Shown here one piece after another: positions 8,398-15,849 of a stretch of DNA of 47,259 nucleotides. Numbering within the stretch: position 1 is the stretch's first letter; each line of letters starts with the position of its first letter. Made by a program: the position numbers and the translations under genes. Origin of the DNA: Chromatiaceae bacterium. GTDB lineage: Bacteria > Pseudomonadota > Gammaproteobacteria > Chromatiales > Chromatiaceae. Under the pieces are notes generated by a model, which worked only from the letters and a program-made list of their open reading frames with translations, did no database searches and was not told the DNA's origin. Location: positions 1-47,259 of the forward strand of contig REDK01000140.1 in NCBI GenBank assembly GCA_007693535.1, written 5' to 3'.

Positions 8398-9076
8398 GAA
8401 GCACTTGCTCCTCATTACGATGATAGCGCTGCTGCCTGGCGTGCTGTCCGGGCCGTCGGCGGCCAGTGCCGCGACCCGCGTTCCCGACGATGCACCCGCA
8501 GGGATCGGCACGCCGGTCCTGCTGGTGCTTGGCGACAGCCTCAGCGCGGCGTATGGACTGCCGCTGGACCAGGGCTGGGTCAGTCTGTTGCAAGAGCGCC
8601 TAGACCGGCTGGAGTCACCCTGGAAGGTGGTGAATGCGGGCATTTCGGGGGATACGACGGCCGGCGGCATCAACCGGCTGCCGGCCCTGCTGACGGCGCA
8701 CCGGCCGGCGCTGGTGATGATTCAGCTCGGCGCCAACGATGGTCTGCGCGGTTTTGCCCCGGCGCAGATCGCTACCAGCCTGAAGCAGCTGATCGCCCTG
8801 GCCCGGGACGCCGATGCCGAGGTGCTGCTGATTGGTTTGCGCCTGCCGCCGAACTATGGTCCGGCCTATACCGAGCGCTTTCAACGCATGTTCGCTGAGG
8901 TGGCCGAGCGCACCGGGGTCGCCTTGGTGCCACGGTTGCTGGCCGGCATCGCCGAGCGGCCGGACCTCATGCAGCCCGACGGGCTGCATCCGGAGGCAGC
9001 GGCGCAGCCGCTGATCCTGGACAATATCTGGCCGGTGCTAGCACCCATGCTCGGGCTGGCGACAGACCCGGATTGA
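8396..9076 (+). CDS. tesA: Periplasmic arylesterase/acyl-CoA thioesterase I (TesA-type SGNH hydrolase)
   Basis: A 226-residue secreted SGNH/GDSL hydrolase. The signal peptide starts MKHLLLITMIALLP and probably ends after PSAASA. The catalytic blocks are in order: GDSLSAAYGL (Ser), GISGDTTAGG (Gly), LGANDGLRG (Asn), and DGLHPEA (Asp and His). TesA/EstA enzymes hydrolyse acyl thioesters and esters, with a lysophospholipase side activity, in the periplasm. It is divergent from ybbA, as in E. coli, but with no intergenic space if both ATGs are used, so its promoter must lie inside the ybbA coding region. Upstream in-frame codons to 8222 are antisense to ybbA. Confidence 0.94.
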   Translation: MKHLLLITMIALLPGVLSGPSAASAATRVPDDAPAGIGTPVLLVLGDSLSAAYGLPLDQGWVSLLQERLDRLESPWKVVNAGISGDTTAGGINRLPALLTAHRPALVMIQLGANDGLRGFAPAQIATSLKQLIALARDADAEVLLIGLRLPPNYGPAYTERFQRMFAEVAERTGVALVPRLLAGIAERPDLMQPDGLHPEAAAQPLILDNIWPVLAPMLGLATDPD

Positions 9077-9186
9077 CCCGCCCACGGCGCGGGATCAGTC
9101 GCGTCCGAGCCGCCCTCCAACGCTGGCAGCGACCGACACCCGGCCGCGCCTGCCCGCACCTCCCATTCACCTAAACGGAGTCATCC

Positions 9187-10314
9187 ATGCAGCAGGTCAC
9201 TATCGTCGGCGCCGGTTTTGGCGCCCTGACCGCAGTCCAACGCCTGCGCGAGGCTGGGCTGAAGGAGCCGATCACCCTGGTCAGTCCCAGGGCGGAGTTC
9301 ATCTATTATCCGGGGCTGATCTGGATCCCTTGCGGCCTGCGCCGGGGCGAGGATCTGCGCATCGATCTCAAGGGCTTCTTCCGGCGCATGAACGTCAATC
9401 ACATCGCCGCCGAGGCGACCGGGCTGCGTGATAGTGGACGCACCCTGGAGACCAGCACCGGCGAGGTGCGCAACGATGGCCTGATCATCGCCAGCGGCGG
9501 CCGCTTTATCAAAAAGCTGCCCGGCATCGAGCATGCACTGACCCCCTGCGAGGGGATCGCACCGGTGGAGGCCTTCCGCGACCGGCTCCGCGCACTAGAC
9601 GGTGGCACCGTCGCCATGGGCTTCGCCGGCAACCCCAATGAGCCGGCCTCGATGCGCGGTGGGCCGATCTTCGAATTTCTGTTTGGCCTGGACCGGCAAC
9701 TACGCAAGGAGGGTCGCCGCGAGCGCTTTCGGATCATCTTCTTCACCCCCGCCGAGCGGCCCGGCAACCGGCTCGGCCCCAAGGCCGTAGACCGGCTGCT
9801 GGGCGAGATGGCGCGGGTGGGCATCGAGACCCACCTGGGCCACAAGCTCAAGGGCTTCAGCGCCGACAAGGTGATGACCGAGGGCGGCGAGATTCCGGCC
9901 GACATCATCCTGTTCATGCCCGGAATGACTGGTAACCAGTGGTTCGACCACACCGACCTGCCGCGCTCGCCGGGCGGTTTACTGCAGGCCGATGCCCAGT
10001 GCCGGGTGCCGGGCTGCGAGCGGGTCTATGTGGTCGGCGATTCCGGCAGCTTCCCCGGCCCCGAATGGATGCCCAAGCAGGCCCACATGGCCGACCTGCA
10101 GGCCGCGGCGGCGGCCCGGAATCTGACCGCCGAACTGCGTGGCGAGACCCCCACCGAGACCTTTAAGGTGGAACTGCTATGCATCGTGGATGCCAACGAC
10201 CGCGGCATGCTGGTGGCCCGCACTGAGAAGCACAACATCGTGCTGCCCTCATCGCCGGTCTTCCACTGGCTCAAACGCGGCTTTGAATGGTGGTATCTAC
10301 GCCACTATCGCTGA
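9187..10314 (+). CDS. SQR-like FAD-dependent oxidoreductase
   Basis: A 375-residue flavoprotein of the sulfide:quinone reductase/flavocytochrome c family. The N-terminal FAD Rossmann motif is VTIVGAGFGALTAV (8-GAGFG-12). The second FAD motif YVVGDSGSFPGPEWMPKQAH is near 281-300. The C-terminus PVFHWLKRGFEWWYLRHYR is an amphipathic aromatic helix typical of monotopic membrane-bound SQRs. There is no signal peptide. Cysteines are at 49, 121, 272, 277 and 332. C121 and C332 fall where the first and last SQR redox cysteines lie, but no cysteine occurs in 122-271, where most SQRs have the middle one. It may be an atypical SQR or a relative with another sulfur substrate. The ribosome site ACGGAG lies 6 bp before the ATG. 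Confidence 0.82.
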   Translation: MQQVTIVGAGFGALTAVQRLREAGLKEPITLVSPRAEFIYYPGLIWIPCGLRRGEDLRIDLKGFFRRMNVNHIAAEATGLRDSGRTLETSTGEVRNDGLIIASGGRFIKKLPGIEHALTPCEGIAPVEAFRDRLRALDGGTVAMGFAGNPNEPASMRGGPIFEFLFGLDRQLRKEGRRERFRIIFFTPAERPGNRLGPKAVDRLLGEMARVGIETHLGHKLKGFSADKVMTEGGEIPADIILFMPGMTGNQWFDHTDLPRSPGGLLQADAQCRVPGCERVYVVGDSGSFPGPEWMPKQAHMADLQAAAAARNLTAELRGETPTETFKVELLCIVDANDRGMLVARTEKHNIVLPSSPVFHWLKRGFEWWYLRHYR

Positions 10315-10344
10315 GGCCGCCATTTGCCGCGGCCATGGCTCCGG

Positions 10345-10384
10345 GCGCCAGGGTCAATGCGGGCGCCCGCATTGGCCCTGGCGC
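10345..10384. terminator. Long inverted repeat between convergent genes
   Basis: Two adjacent 20-base arms (10345-10364 and 10365-10384) match in 19 of 20 positions, the exception being a G-T wobble pair. The region folds into an extended GC-rich hairpin between the SQR-like gene (plus) and the lipoprotein gene (minus). Its position fits a bidirectional terminator, although neither side has a clear T tract. Confidence 0.6.
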
Positions 10385-10423
10385 TGGCCCCGGCAGCCGC
10401 CACAGAGCCTGGCCGAGAACAGC

Positions 10424-11032
10424 TCAAAAGACCGGCGGCCGCCCGAAGCTGCGCTCCAGATCGCGGGTCAGCGTCGCCATGACCTCGGTCAGGGCGTCGC
10501 CGCGCCGGGAGGTGCGGCCGCTGTAGACTCGATCAAGGCCGATCTCACCGGTGCCCTTGACCGTCGCCCGCACCCCGAGCGAGAGCGCCTGCAACTCGCT
10601 GCCGCGCATCTGGGCATCCACCACCGCCGGCTTGATGATGATCTCGGCCTCGTTGCGCTCCAGCGGCGAATCGATGGCGATGACGTTAGCGAAGATGCCG
10701 GCGGCCTCCAGCTCCGCCAACAGGCGCTGCTGCAGACCGGGGGTCGTGCTGCCCTGGACCGGGGCCAGCGCAGCCGCGAACTGCCCTTGATAGTCCTCGG
10801 TGCTGCCGCCCCCGAAGCGGCCGAAGCCGAACGACGGCGCAGTCGGGCTAGGCGCGACATCGACGACGCGGTCCGGGGGCGCGACACCAGAAGTGGCCCG
10901 CGAGACCGGGGCTCGATTGCCGGACGAGCCGCAGCCGGCGAGTATCACAGCCAGCAGCACTGCCAGCATAACAAGCATGAACTTGGTACCCGGGAGAGTC
11001 AGGCCCGGGCGATTCAGGACATTGCGGCGCAT
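10424..11032 (-). CDS. Uncharacterised outer-membrane-type lipoprotein
   Basis: About 202 residues. A hydrophobic stretch (FMLVMLAVLLAVILAGC) ends in a lipobox with the cysteine to be lipidated, followed by GSSGN with no Asp at +2, so outer-membrane sorting is expected. A Pro/Gly-rich linker follows, then an alpha/beta domain with QQRLLAELEAAGIFANVIA and IIIKPAVVDAQM. The pattern resembles small lipoproteins of the YajG/LptE-like size class, but I recognise no family with certainty. The start at 11032 (MRRNVLNRPG) has GAGG about 10 bp upstream. An ATG at 11056 and the internal ATG next to the hydrophobic core are alternatives. It is convergent with the SQR-like gene. Confidence 0.72.
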   Translation of the reverse strand: MRRNVLNRPGLTLPGTKFMLVMLAVLLAVILAGCGSSGNRAPVSRATSGVAPPDRVVDVAPSPTAPSFGFGRFGGGSTEDYQGQFAAALAPVQGSTTPGLQQRLLAELEAAGIFANVIAIDSPLERNEAEIIIKPAVVDAQMRGSELQALSLGVRATVKGTGEIGLDRVYSGRTSRRGDALTEVMATLTRDLERSFGRPPVF

Positions 11033-11213
11033 GGGTTGAGGCCTCGGGTCATGCACAGGAAACGGAGATGCGGATCGGCCGGGTCTGCCGGGATGACGCG
11101 CCCACCTACGCGATCTCGCCTAAACTATCAAGTTCGCGTCCCACGCGCACGTGCACCCGACCGCCGTCAGCACTTGCGCTCACTTGCGATCGGTACCCGC
11201 CCGTTTATCGGTG

Positions 11214-11348
11214 CTAGCAGGTGCCGTGGAAGCGCTGGGGGTTGACGAAGGTCTCCAACAACCACAATGGATGACCGAAACGTCCCTGCCAATCGGCGCT
11301 GACCTGCCGCTCAAGCAGCGAGCGCACGCGCGAGGCGAGGTTTTGAAG
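11214..11348 (-). pseudogene. Fragment of a DUF4338 (DruA-like) protein
   Basis: Read on the minus strand from 11348, this frame gives LASRVRSLLERQ, SADWQGRFGHP and LLETFVNPQRFHGTC. That is the conserved core of DUF4338 proteins, where the consensus continues GTCYRAANW. Here a TAG at 11216-11214 replaces the tyrosine codon. The upstream side meets a TGA within five codons, so both ends of the gene are gone. DUF4338 proteins occur with mobile elements and as DruA in Druantia defence systems. This piece is too small to act and is a relic. Confidence 0.7.
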
Positions 11349-11494
11349 CGCGGCTCTTCCTCACGCGCGACCGCTCGCGACATGATCTCGTGCAGATTCA
11401 AGCAGATCGCTCACAACGCACGCTTGCCCGGCGCGATACCCCGCGCGGAGAGGGCTGTCCAGATCTGGGGACAACATGCGCTCCCAGCAGTGGG

Positions 11495-11722
11495 TTTGCC
11501 CTGGAACGGTTCCTGTCGCCCCTGGAGATCGTCCCGTTCGATGCCGAGGCAGCGCGACATTACTGCCGGTTGCGTCGCAAGCTCAAGCGTGCCGAGTGCC
11601 CGATCGGCTCAAACGATCTCCTGATCGGCGCCCATGCCTTGGCACTGGCTGTGAAGCTCGTGACGAACAATGTCCAGGAGTTTTCCAGGATCGACGGACT
11701 CTGCGTAGAGCAATGGTCCTGA
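11495..11722 (+). pseudogene. C-terminal half of a VapC-type PIN toxin
   Basis: About 75 codons match the C-terminal half of VapC ribonucleases. The segment starts at FALERFLSPLEIVPFD and includes RAECPIGSNDLLIGAHA, carrying the conserved acidic D in SNDLLI, then LVTNNVQEFSRIDGL. The N-terminal half with the first catalytic aspartate (usually DTN or DTS) is absent. The frame is open back to 11390 but without VapC similarity. No VapB antitoxin gene is beside it. It is taken as a truncated, inactive toxin remnant. Confidence 0.8.
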
Positions 11723-11949
11723 TGAGCTTAGTGGTCAAGCGGGCTAGGCCGGCCGCCATCGATAGCGCGGCGGATGTCGTGCTCTGGAACGTGGTCGTCA
11801 CAAGAAGCCGAGCACGTACCTTTCGGCGACGGAGCCGCTCCAGCTCACTTCTGAGGTGGTGCAGTCCCTTCTCCTGAACGGAAGGCGACGTAAAGGAAGG
11901 CATCCTCGGCACCGTCCAGCGTGGCGCAGACGGCATTTAGGGGCGTTCT

Positions 11950-12306
11950 GTGGCCTACGAGGCGCACGAATGTCCCTACCACAACATCGCTGGATGGCGC
12001 CGTGAGCGCCTGCCGCGCCTTCCCGACGGGCCGATCGGGCTGCCGCCAGATTGGGTGCTTGAGATCGTCTCGTCCGGTCATGAGAAGAAGGACATCCTGT
12101 CGGTCTGTCGGTCCCGCTACTGCCCCGTCGGCATCGGGTACCCCATGATTTGGGTCATTTGGCCGGAGGACCCGGCGCTGATCGCCTATGCCCTTGACGG
12201 CGGAGATTGGCGCGTTGTCGCGACGCTCAAGGACACGGACCGCGCACGGGTGCCGCCGTTTGATGCCCTTGAGCTTGACTTGGGTGCCGTGGTCGGCGAC
12301 GACTAG
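11950..12306 (+). pseudogene. Degenerate Uma2 (DUF820) nuclease-fold gene
   Basis: The frame from a GTG at 11950 reads NIAGWRRERLPRLPDGPI, PPDWVLEIVS, then IWVIWPEDPALIAY and PPFDALELDLGAVVGDD, the C-terminal two thirds of a Uma2-family protein. The first 50-70 residues of the family are missing. Between about 12090 and 12145 the main frame gives nonsense, while the neighbouring frame gives SVPLLPRRHRVPH, the expected family sequence. Two compensating frameshifts are therefore inferred. Uma2 proteins have a PD-(D/E)XK-like fold and multiply in cyanobacteria and some proteobacteria with unknown roles. It is treated as decayed. Confidence 0.75.
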
Positions 12307-12702
12307 CCTATCTCCGCCGGGAATAGCGCTCAGGTCGGGCTCGCCGACAATCGCGACTGACGATCCGCGCGGCACAGTCCAGGGACAACAGGCCAGTACC
12401 CCTCATCCTTGCCCCGGGTTTCGCATGCTCCACGCGAACGTCGGCGCTCGATGCACACCGCTGCCGCCGCGACGACGCGCTCTCCCGGGGCAGCTACGCC
12501 AGCGTCAAGATGAGGTCCCCGATGTGTGCGGTACCTGGCTGACCCCGATGATCACAGGCCTATCGGACCGGCGCCGACAGAATGCGAGCGATTGCCGTGC
12601 ATTTCGGCGGCAGTCGCTTGACGGTGAGCCGGGCAGAGCCACCCCACGAGGTTTCGGGAGACTCCGCAGCCTTGCGAGGATGTTCCGGCGGGGTCGGCCG
12701 GC
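12307..12702. other. Gene-free stretch before the transposase
   Basis: Nearly 400 bp with no protein I can recognise in any frame. The plus frame ending at 12724 (TPRGFGRLRSLARMFRRGRP) could be a scrambled N-terminus of the transposase, but the match is too weak to claim. The large minus-strand open frame crossing this region is an antisense shadow. Confidence 0.4.
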
Positions 12703-12718
12703 CAGCGCTGACGCACGA
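12703..12718. repeat. Left copy of a 16-bp inverted repeat
   Basis: The sequence CAGCGCTGACGCACGA occurs here, and its exact reverse complement is at 14169-14184. The pair encloses the transposase gene and would define a 1482 bp unit. I see no target duplication outside it. Confidence 0.6.
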
Positions 12719-12723
12719 GCCTG

Positions 12724-13956
12724 ATGCTGTTTGGTCTGCTGTGCTTCGTGTTGCAGCTCAGTTCGCGGCGCGAGGCCACACGCGAACTGAGCTGGCCGCA
12801 GTTCGAGCAGAACCTGCGTACGCTCTTCCCCGAGCTCGGCACGATCCCGCACGCCGATACGCTGTACCGGCTGCTGCGCGACCTGGGCGAGGACGTGACC
12901 CAGATCGAACAGGCGCACGTCGCGCTCGTCACGCAACTCATCCGCAAGAAGAAGTTCCGCCGCTACCTGATCAACCACTGCTATCCCGTTGCCATCGACG
13001 GCTCGCGCAAGCTCAGCAGCGCCGAGCTGTGGAGCGAGGCACTGCTCGAGCAACGCCTGCCGCTCGCCCAGGGCGAGACCGAGCCGCGCTACCAGTACTA
13101 CGCCGATGTGCTTGAGGCGAGCCTGTGTTTTGCCAACGGCATGGTCATCCCGCTGCTGAGCGAGTTTCTCGACGACCGTGAAGGCGACGGCGAGCGGGAC
13201 AAACAGGACTGCGAGCTGCGCGCCTTCCAGCGCCTGACCCAGCGCATCAAGGCGACCTTCCCGCGCCTGCCGATCCTGCTGCTCCTGGACGGCCTGTCTG
13301 CCAACGGCCCGGCCATGCAACGGGCCCACGAATACCATTGGCAGTTCATGATCGTACTCAAGGACGACGTGCTGTCCTCGGTCTGGAGCGAGTACCGCGC
13401 GCTCGCCCCCCACAGCCGCAACAATCTGCACGGCCAGCACTGGGGCGAACGCACACAGCATTTTTGCTGGGTCAACGACATCCGCTACGAATTCGGCGCC
13501 AACGGCCGCCAGCACCTCAGCGTGCATGTGGTCACCTGCACCGAACAATGGCAGACGCTCGACGCGCACGGCGAAATCGTCACTCAGCAGAGCCGTCACG
13601 CGTGGCTCTCGAGCCGGCCACTGCGCCCAGAGAACGTGCATGAACGCTGCAACCTCGCCGCCCGCTATCGCTGGGGCATCGAGGCCGGCTTCCTGGTCGA
13701 GAAGCATCACGGCTACCACGACGAGCATGGCTTCGCCCGCCACTGGGATGCGCTGCGCGGCGACCACTACCTGATGCGCCTCGCACACCTGTTGAACACC
13801 CTCGCGCGCTTTGCCGCCGCACTCGCACCGACGTTCCGCGAACTGGGGGTGCGCGGTTTCATCCACTTGGTGCGCCAGAGCCTGAGCGGACCCTGGTTCG
13901 ATCTCCAGGAACTCGCTTGGCGGGTGATGCAACCGTTGGTGCTCCGCTTGCTCTGA
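12724..13956 (+). CDS. DDE transposase, probably N-terminally truncated
   Basis: A 410-residue IS4-like DDE transposase. Catalytic residues are Asp92 in YPVAIDGSRK, Asp189 in LLLLDGLSANG, and Glu320 in RYRWGIEAGFLVEK, where Arg316, Glu320 and Lys327 keep the R-x3-E-x6-K spacing. The C-terminus SGPWFDLQEL is complete. As I recall homologues, they carry some 40 more N-terminal residues before the MFGLLCFVLQ-type helix. Here a TGA at 12709 and a frame change occur at exactly that point, so the copy is probably 5'-truncated or frameshifted. The ATG at 12724 is simply the first available start. A 500-codon antisense frame is spurious. Confidence 0.85.
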   Translation: MLFGLLCFVLQLSSRREATRELSWPQFEQNLRTLFPELGTIPHADTLYRLLRDLGEDVTQIEQAHVALVTQLIRKKKFRRYLINHCYPVAIDGSRKLSSAELWSEALLEQRLPLAQGETEPRYQYYADVLEASLCFANGMVIPLLSEFLDDREGDGERDKQDCELRAFQRLTQRIKATFPRLPILLLLDGLSANGPAMQRAHEYHWQFMIVLKDDVLSSVWSEYRALAPHSRNNLHGQHWGERTQHFCWVNDIRYEFGANGRQHLSVHVVTCTEQWQTLDAHGEIVTQQSRHAWLSSRPLRPENVHERCNLAARYRWGIEAGFLVEKHHGYHDEHGFARHWDALRGDHYLMRLAHLLNTLARFAAALAPTFRELGVRGFIHLVRQSLSGPWFDLQELAWRVMQPLVLRLL

Positions 13957-14473
13957 CCGCAGCGCCCACCCCGAACTGCCTCCAGCCAACGCGGCCCGCC
14001 CGGCCACGCGCCGCGTGCGCCACGCGGAGTGTCCCGACGCGCTCAGAACGTGACCACACCTCCGCGCACCCTCCTCAGCGCGACAAAACCGCCCGCTTCA
14101 GCGATGATTCGGCCGCGCTCACCCCCTGGCCAGCTGCGGGGCACCCGCTAAATTCAACGATCACCCCTTCGTGCGTCAGCGCTGCGCTGGAGGCTGGCAT
14201 CCTGCCGCGGCCCATGGCAGATGCGCCTCCGGCGCCCCCGGCCGCTGTGCGCGGATCTGGTTGCGCTGCTGCTCGCGGGGCCGGCAGCGACTTTGGCGCG
14301 GGTTGCGGCCAAACCAGCCCGGGCGGGTCCGGATGGTCGGCTTGAATCCAGGTCGCGGGGCCCCGCGCCCGCGGTAGCCTCCCTGGGACCGGCTGTGATG
14401 CTTGCCTGCCGAGCTTCACCGGAGCCGGGCGCCTGGCCCCGGCGTTGACGCGGGCGTTGGTGCCTACGTTGGA
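13957..14473. other. Gene-free stretch after the transposase
   Basis: About 517 bp between the transposase (plus) and the methyltransferase gene (minus), which converge. It contains the right copy of the 16-bp inverted repeat and several short GC-rich palindromes, one near 14422-14441 (GCCGGG and CCCGGC arms). No protein family is recognisable. Confidence 0.5.
14169..14184. repeat. Right copy of the 16-bp inverted repeat
   Basis: Exact reverse complement of 12703-12718, located 213 bp after the transposase stop. Candidate right end of the mobile unit. Confidence 0.6.
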
Positions 14474-15529
14474 TCAGGCGCCGGTCGCCGCTGGGCGCTC
14501 GAACAGGTAGTGGCCGACCCACCATTCCTGGCCGTCGCGCAGCCCGAACAATTCGGCGCAGGCCATGAAGAAGAGCCGCCAGCGCACCCACCAGACCCCC
14601 GCCGCGGCGGCGCCATAGGTCTCGCTCAGGATCGGCCAGACCTGATCGCGGGCAGCATCCATGCGTGCCAGCCAGGCATTGAGGGTGCGCTCGTAGTGGC
14701 GTCCGTCCCAGCGCCAGCGTTGCCGCAGCCGCAGGTGGTCCTGGAAGTACAGCGGCAGATCGTCGCTCGGCATGATGCCGCCGGCGAAGAAATAATGGCT
14801 CATCCAGTCGTCCGGTTTGTCCTCGTAGGGGTAGGGATGTTCGCGATGACAAAAAACGTGCATGAAGAAGCGCCCACCGGGCTTGAGCCAGTCGTGCACG
14901 CGTGCGAACAGCGTCCGCCAGTTGCGCATGTGCTCGAACATCTCGATGGAGACGATGCGGTCATAACGATCGCTGCTTGCGAAGTCGTTCATGTCCGCGG
15001 TGATCACGCGGAGGTTGCTGATCCCTGCGCGCGCGGCGGTGGCTTCGATGAAGGCGCGCTGGGAGCTAGAGTTGGAGACCGCCGTGAAGCGGCTGTCGGG
15101 GAAGCGAGCGGCGGCCCACAGGCTGAACGAGCCCCAGCCGCAGCCGAGTTCCAGCACGTCCATGTCGGCGCCGATGCCGGCGCGCTCGGCGGTGGCCACC
15201 AGCGCCGCTTCCTCGGCCGCGGCAAGGTCGGTGACCCCATCCGGCCACCAGCAGGCGCTGTACTTGCGCCGCGGTCCCAGTACCAGATCGAAAAAGGCGG
15301 CCGGCACCTCGTAATGCTGCTCGTTGGCGCGCTCCGGCACCGCCGCTACCGGGGCGGCGTCCATCAGCGCGAGGAAGTCGCGCTTGTGGTCCAGGGCCGC
15401 CTCGCAGTCGCCTTGGGGCAGGGTCGCCAGGTGCTTGCGCAGGCGTTGGCGGATGCCGGCTCGGATGACGCTGTCGGGCACCCGCCCGCGCTCCACCCAA
15501 TCGATGATCTTGGCCTCGGACAAGGGCAT
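14474..15529 (-). CDS. CFA-synthase/coclaurine N-methyltransferase-like SAM methyltransferase
   Basis: A 351-residue class I SAM methyltransferase. The SAM site is VLELGCGWGSFSLWAA, and the acidic follow-up IVSIEMFEHMRNW matches the CFA family MFEHV motif. The later segment HPYPYEDKPDDWMSHYFF and GGIMPSDDLP resembles coclaurine N-methyltransferases more than E. coli Cfa. The roughly 100-residue N-terminal lipid-binding domain of Cfa is replaced by a short helical region (WVERGRVPDSVIRAGIR). The product could be a cyclopropane fatty acid or a methylated small molecule; the sequence does not decide. The ATG at 15529 has CGGAG 10-14 bp upstream. The start at 15589 would include the palindromes and is less likely. 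Confidence 0.85.
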   Translation of the reverse strand: MPLSEAKIIDWVERGRVPDSVIRAGIRQRLRKHLATLPQGDCEAALDHKRDFLALMDAAPVAAVPERANEQHYEVPAAFFDLVLGPRRKYSACWWPDGVTDLAAAEEAALVATAERAGIGADMDVLELGCGWGSFSLWAAARFPDSRFTAVSNSSSQRAFIEATAARAGISNLRVITADMNDFASSDRYDRIVSIEMFEHMRNWRTLFARVHDWLKPGGRFFMHVFCHREHPYPYEDKPDDWMSHYFFAGGIMPSDDLPLYFQDHLRLRQRWRWDGRHYERTLNAWLARMDAARDQVWPILSETYGAAAAGVWWVRWRLFFMACAELFGLRDGQEWWVGHYLFERPAATGA

Positions 15530-15544
15530 GGGGTCAGCTCCGAA

Positions 15545-15590
15545 AATACCTGAGTGTTCTTGGTGGTGAACAGGTATTGTCCCGGACAAT
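15545..15590 (-). promoter_or_regulatory. Two palindromes upstream of the methyltransferase gene
   Basis: AATACCTG (15545-15552) and CAGGTATT (15571-15578) form perfect 8-bp arms 18 bp apart. The 15-bp palindrome ATTGTCC-C-GGACAAT (15576-15590) overlaps the second arm. Both sit 16-61 bp upstream of the start codon, just ahead of the ribosome site, where a repressor or activator would bind. No known regulator motif is assigned. Confidence 0.5.
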
Positions 15591-15849
15591 CACTTGCAAG
15601 CCCTGCCAGCGATTCACAGCACCCCGGCTGTTCCATCGCCAGAGACTGACTGACCAGAGCTAGCGGCAGTCGCCGTAGCAGCGAATCGAACAAGCACGTC
15701 GGCGCCGGCGTGGCCGGACCAGGCGCACCCCCGAGCAGGGTCCAGCCGGTGTGCGCCGACGGCCGCCAGGCTCAACCCTGGTCCAGCCGGGGAGGTCGTT
15801 CAGCAGCGGGCGCGGGGGCGCAACGGCAGCAGATGTCGGTGGCTGTCGC

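Noticed and set aside
11723-11949. Minus-strand reading with EHDIRRAIDGGRPSPLDH, reminiscent of a short antitoxin C-terminus
   Set aside because: Only about 20 residues with no start, no partner and no certain family match.
12505-14007. A 500-codon minus-strand open frame across the transposase gene
   Set aside because: It is exactly antisense to a gene with intact DDE motifs, has no recognisable domain, and is a typical GC-rich shadow frame.
15364-15693. Minus-strand frame MFDSLLRRLPLALVSQ running through the methyltransferase promoter
   Set aside because: It enters the methyltransferase gene out of frame and covers the palindromes; no similarity recognised.
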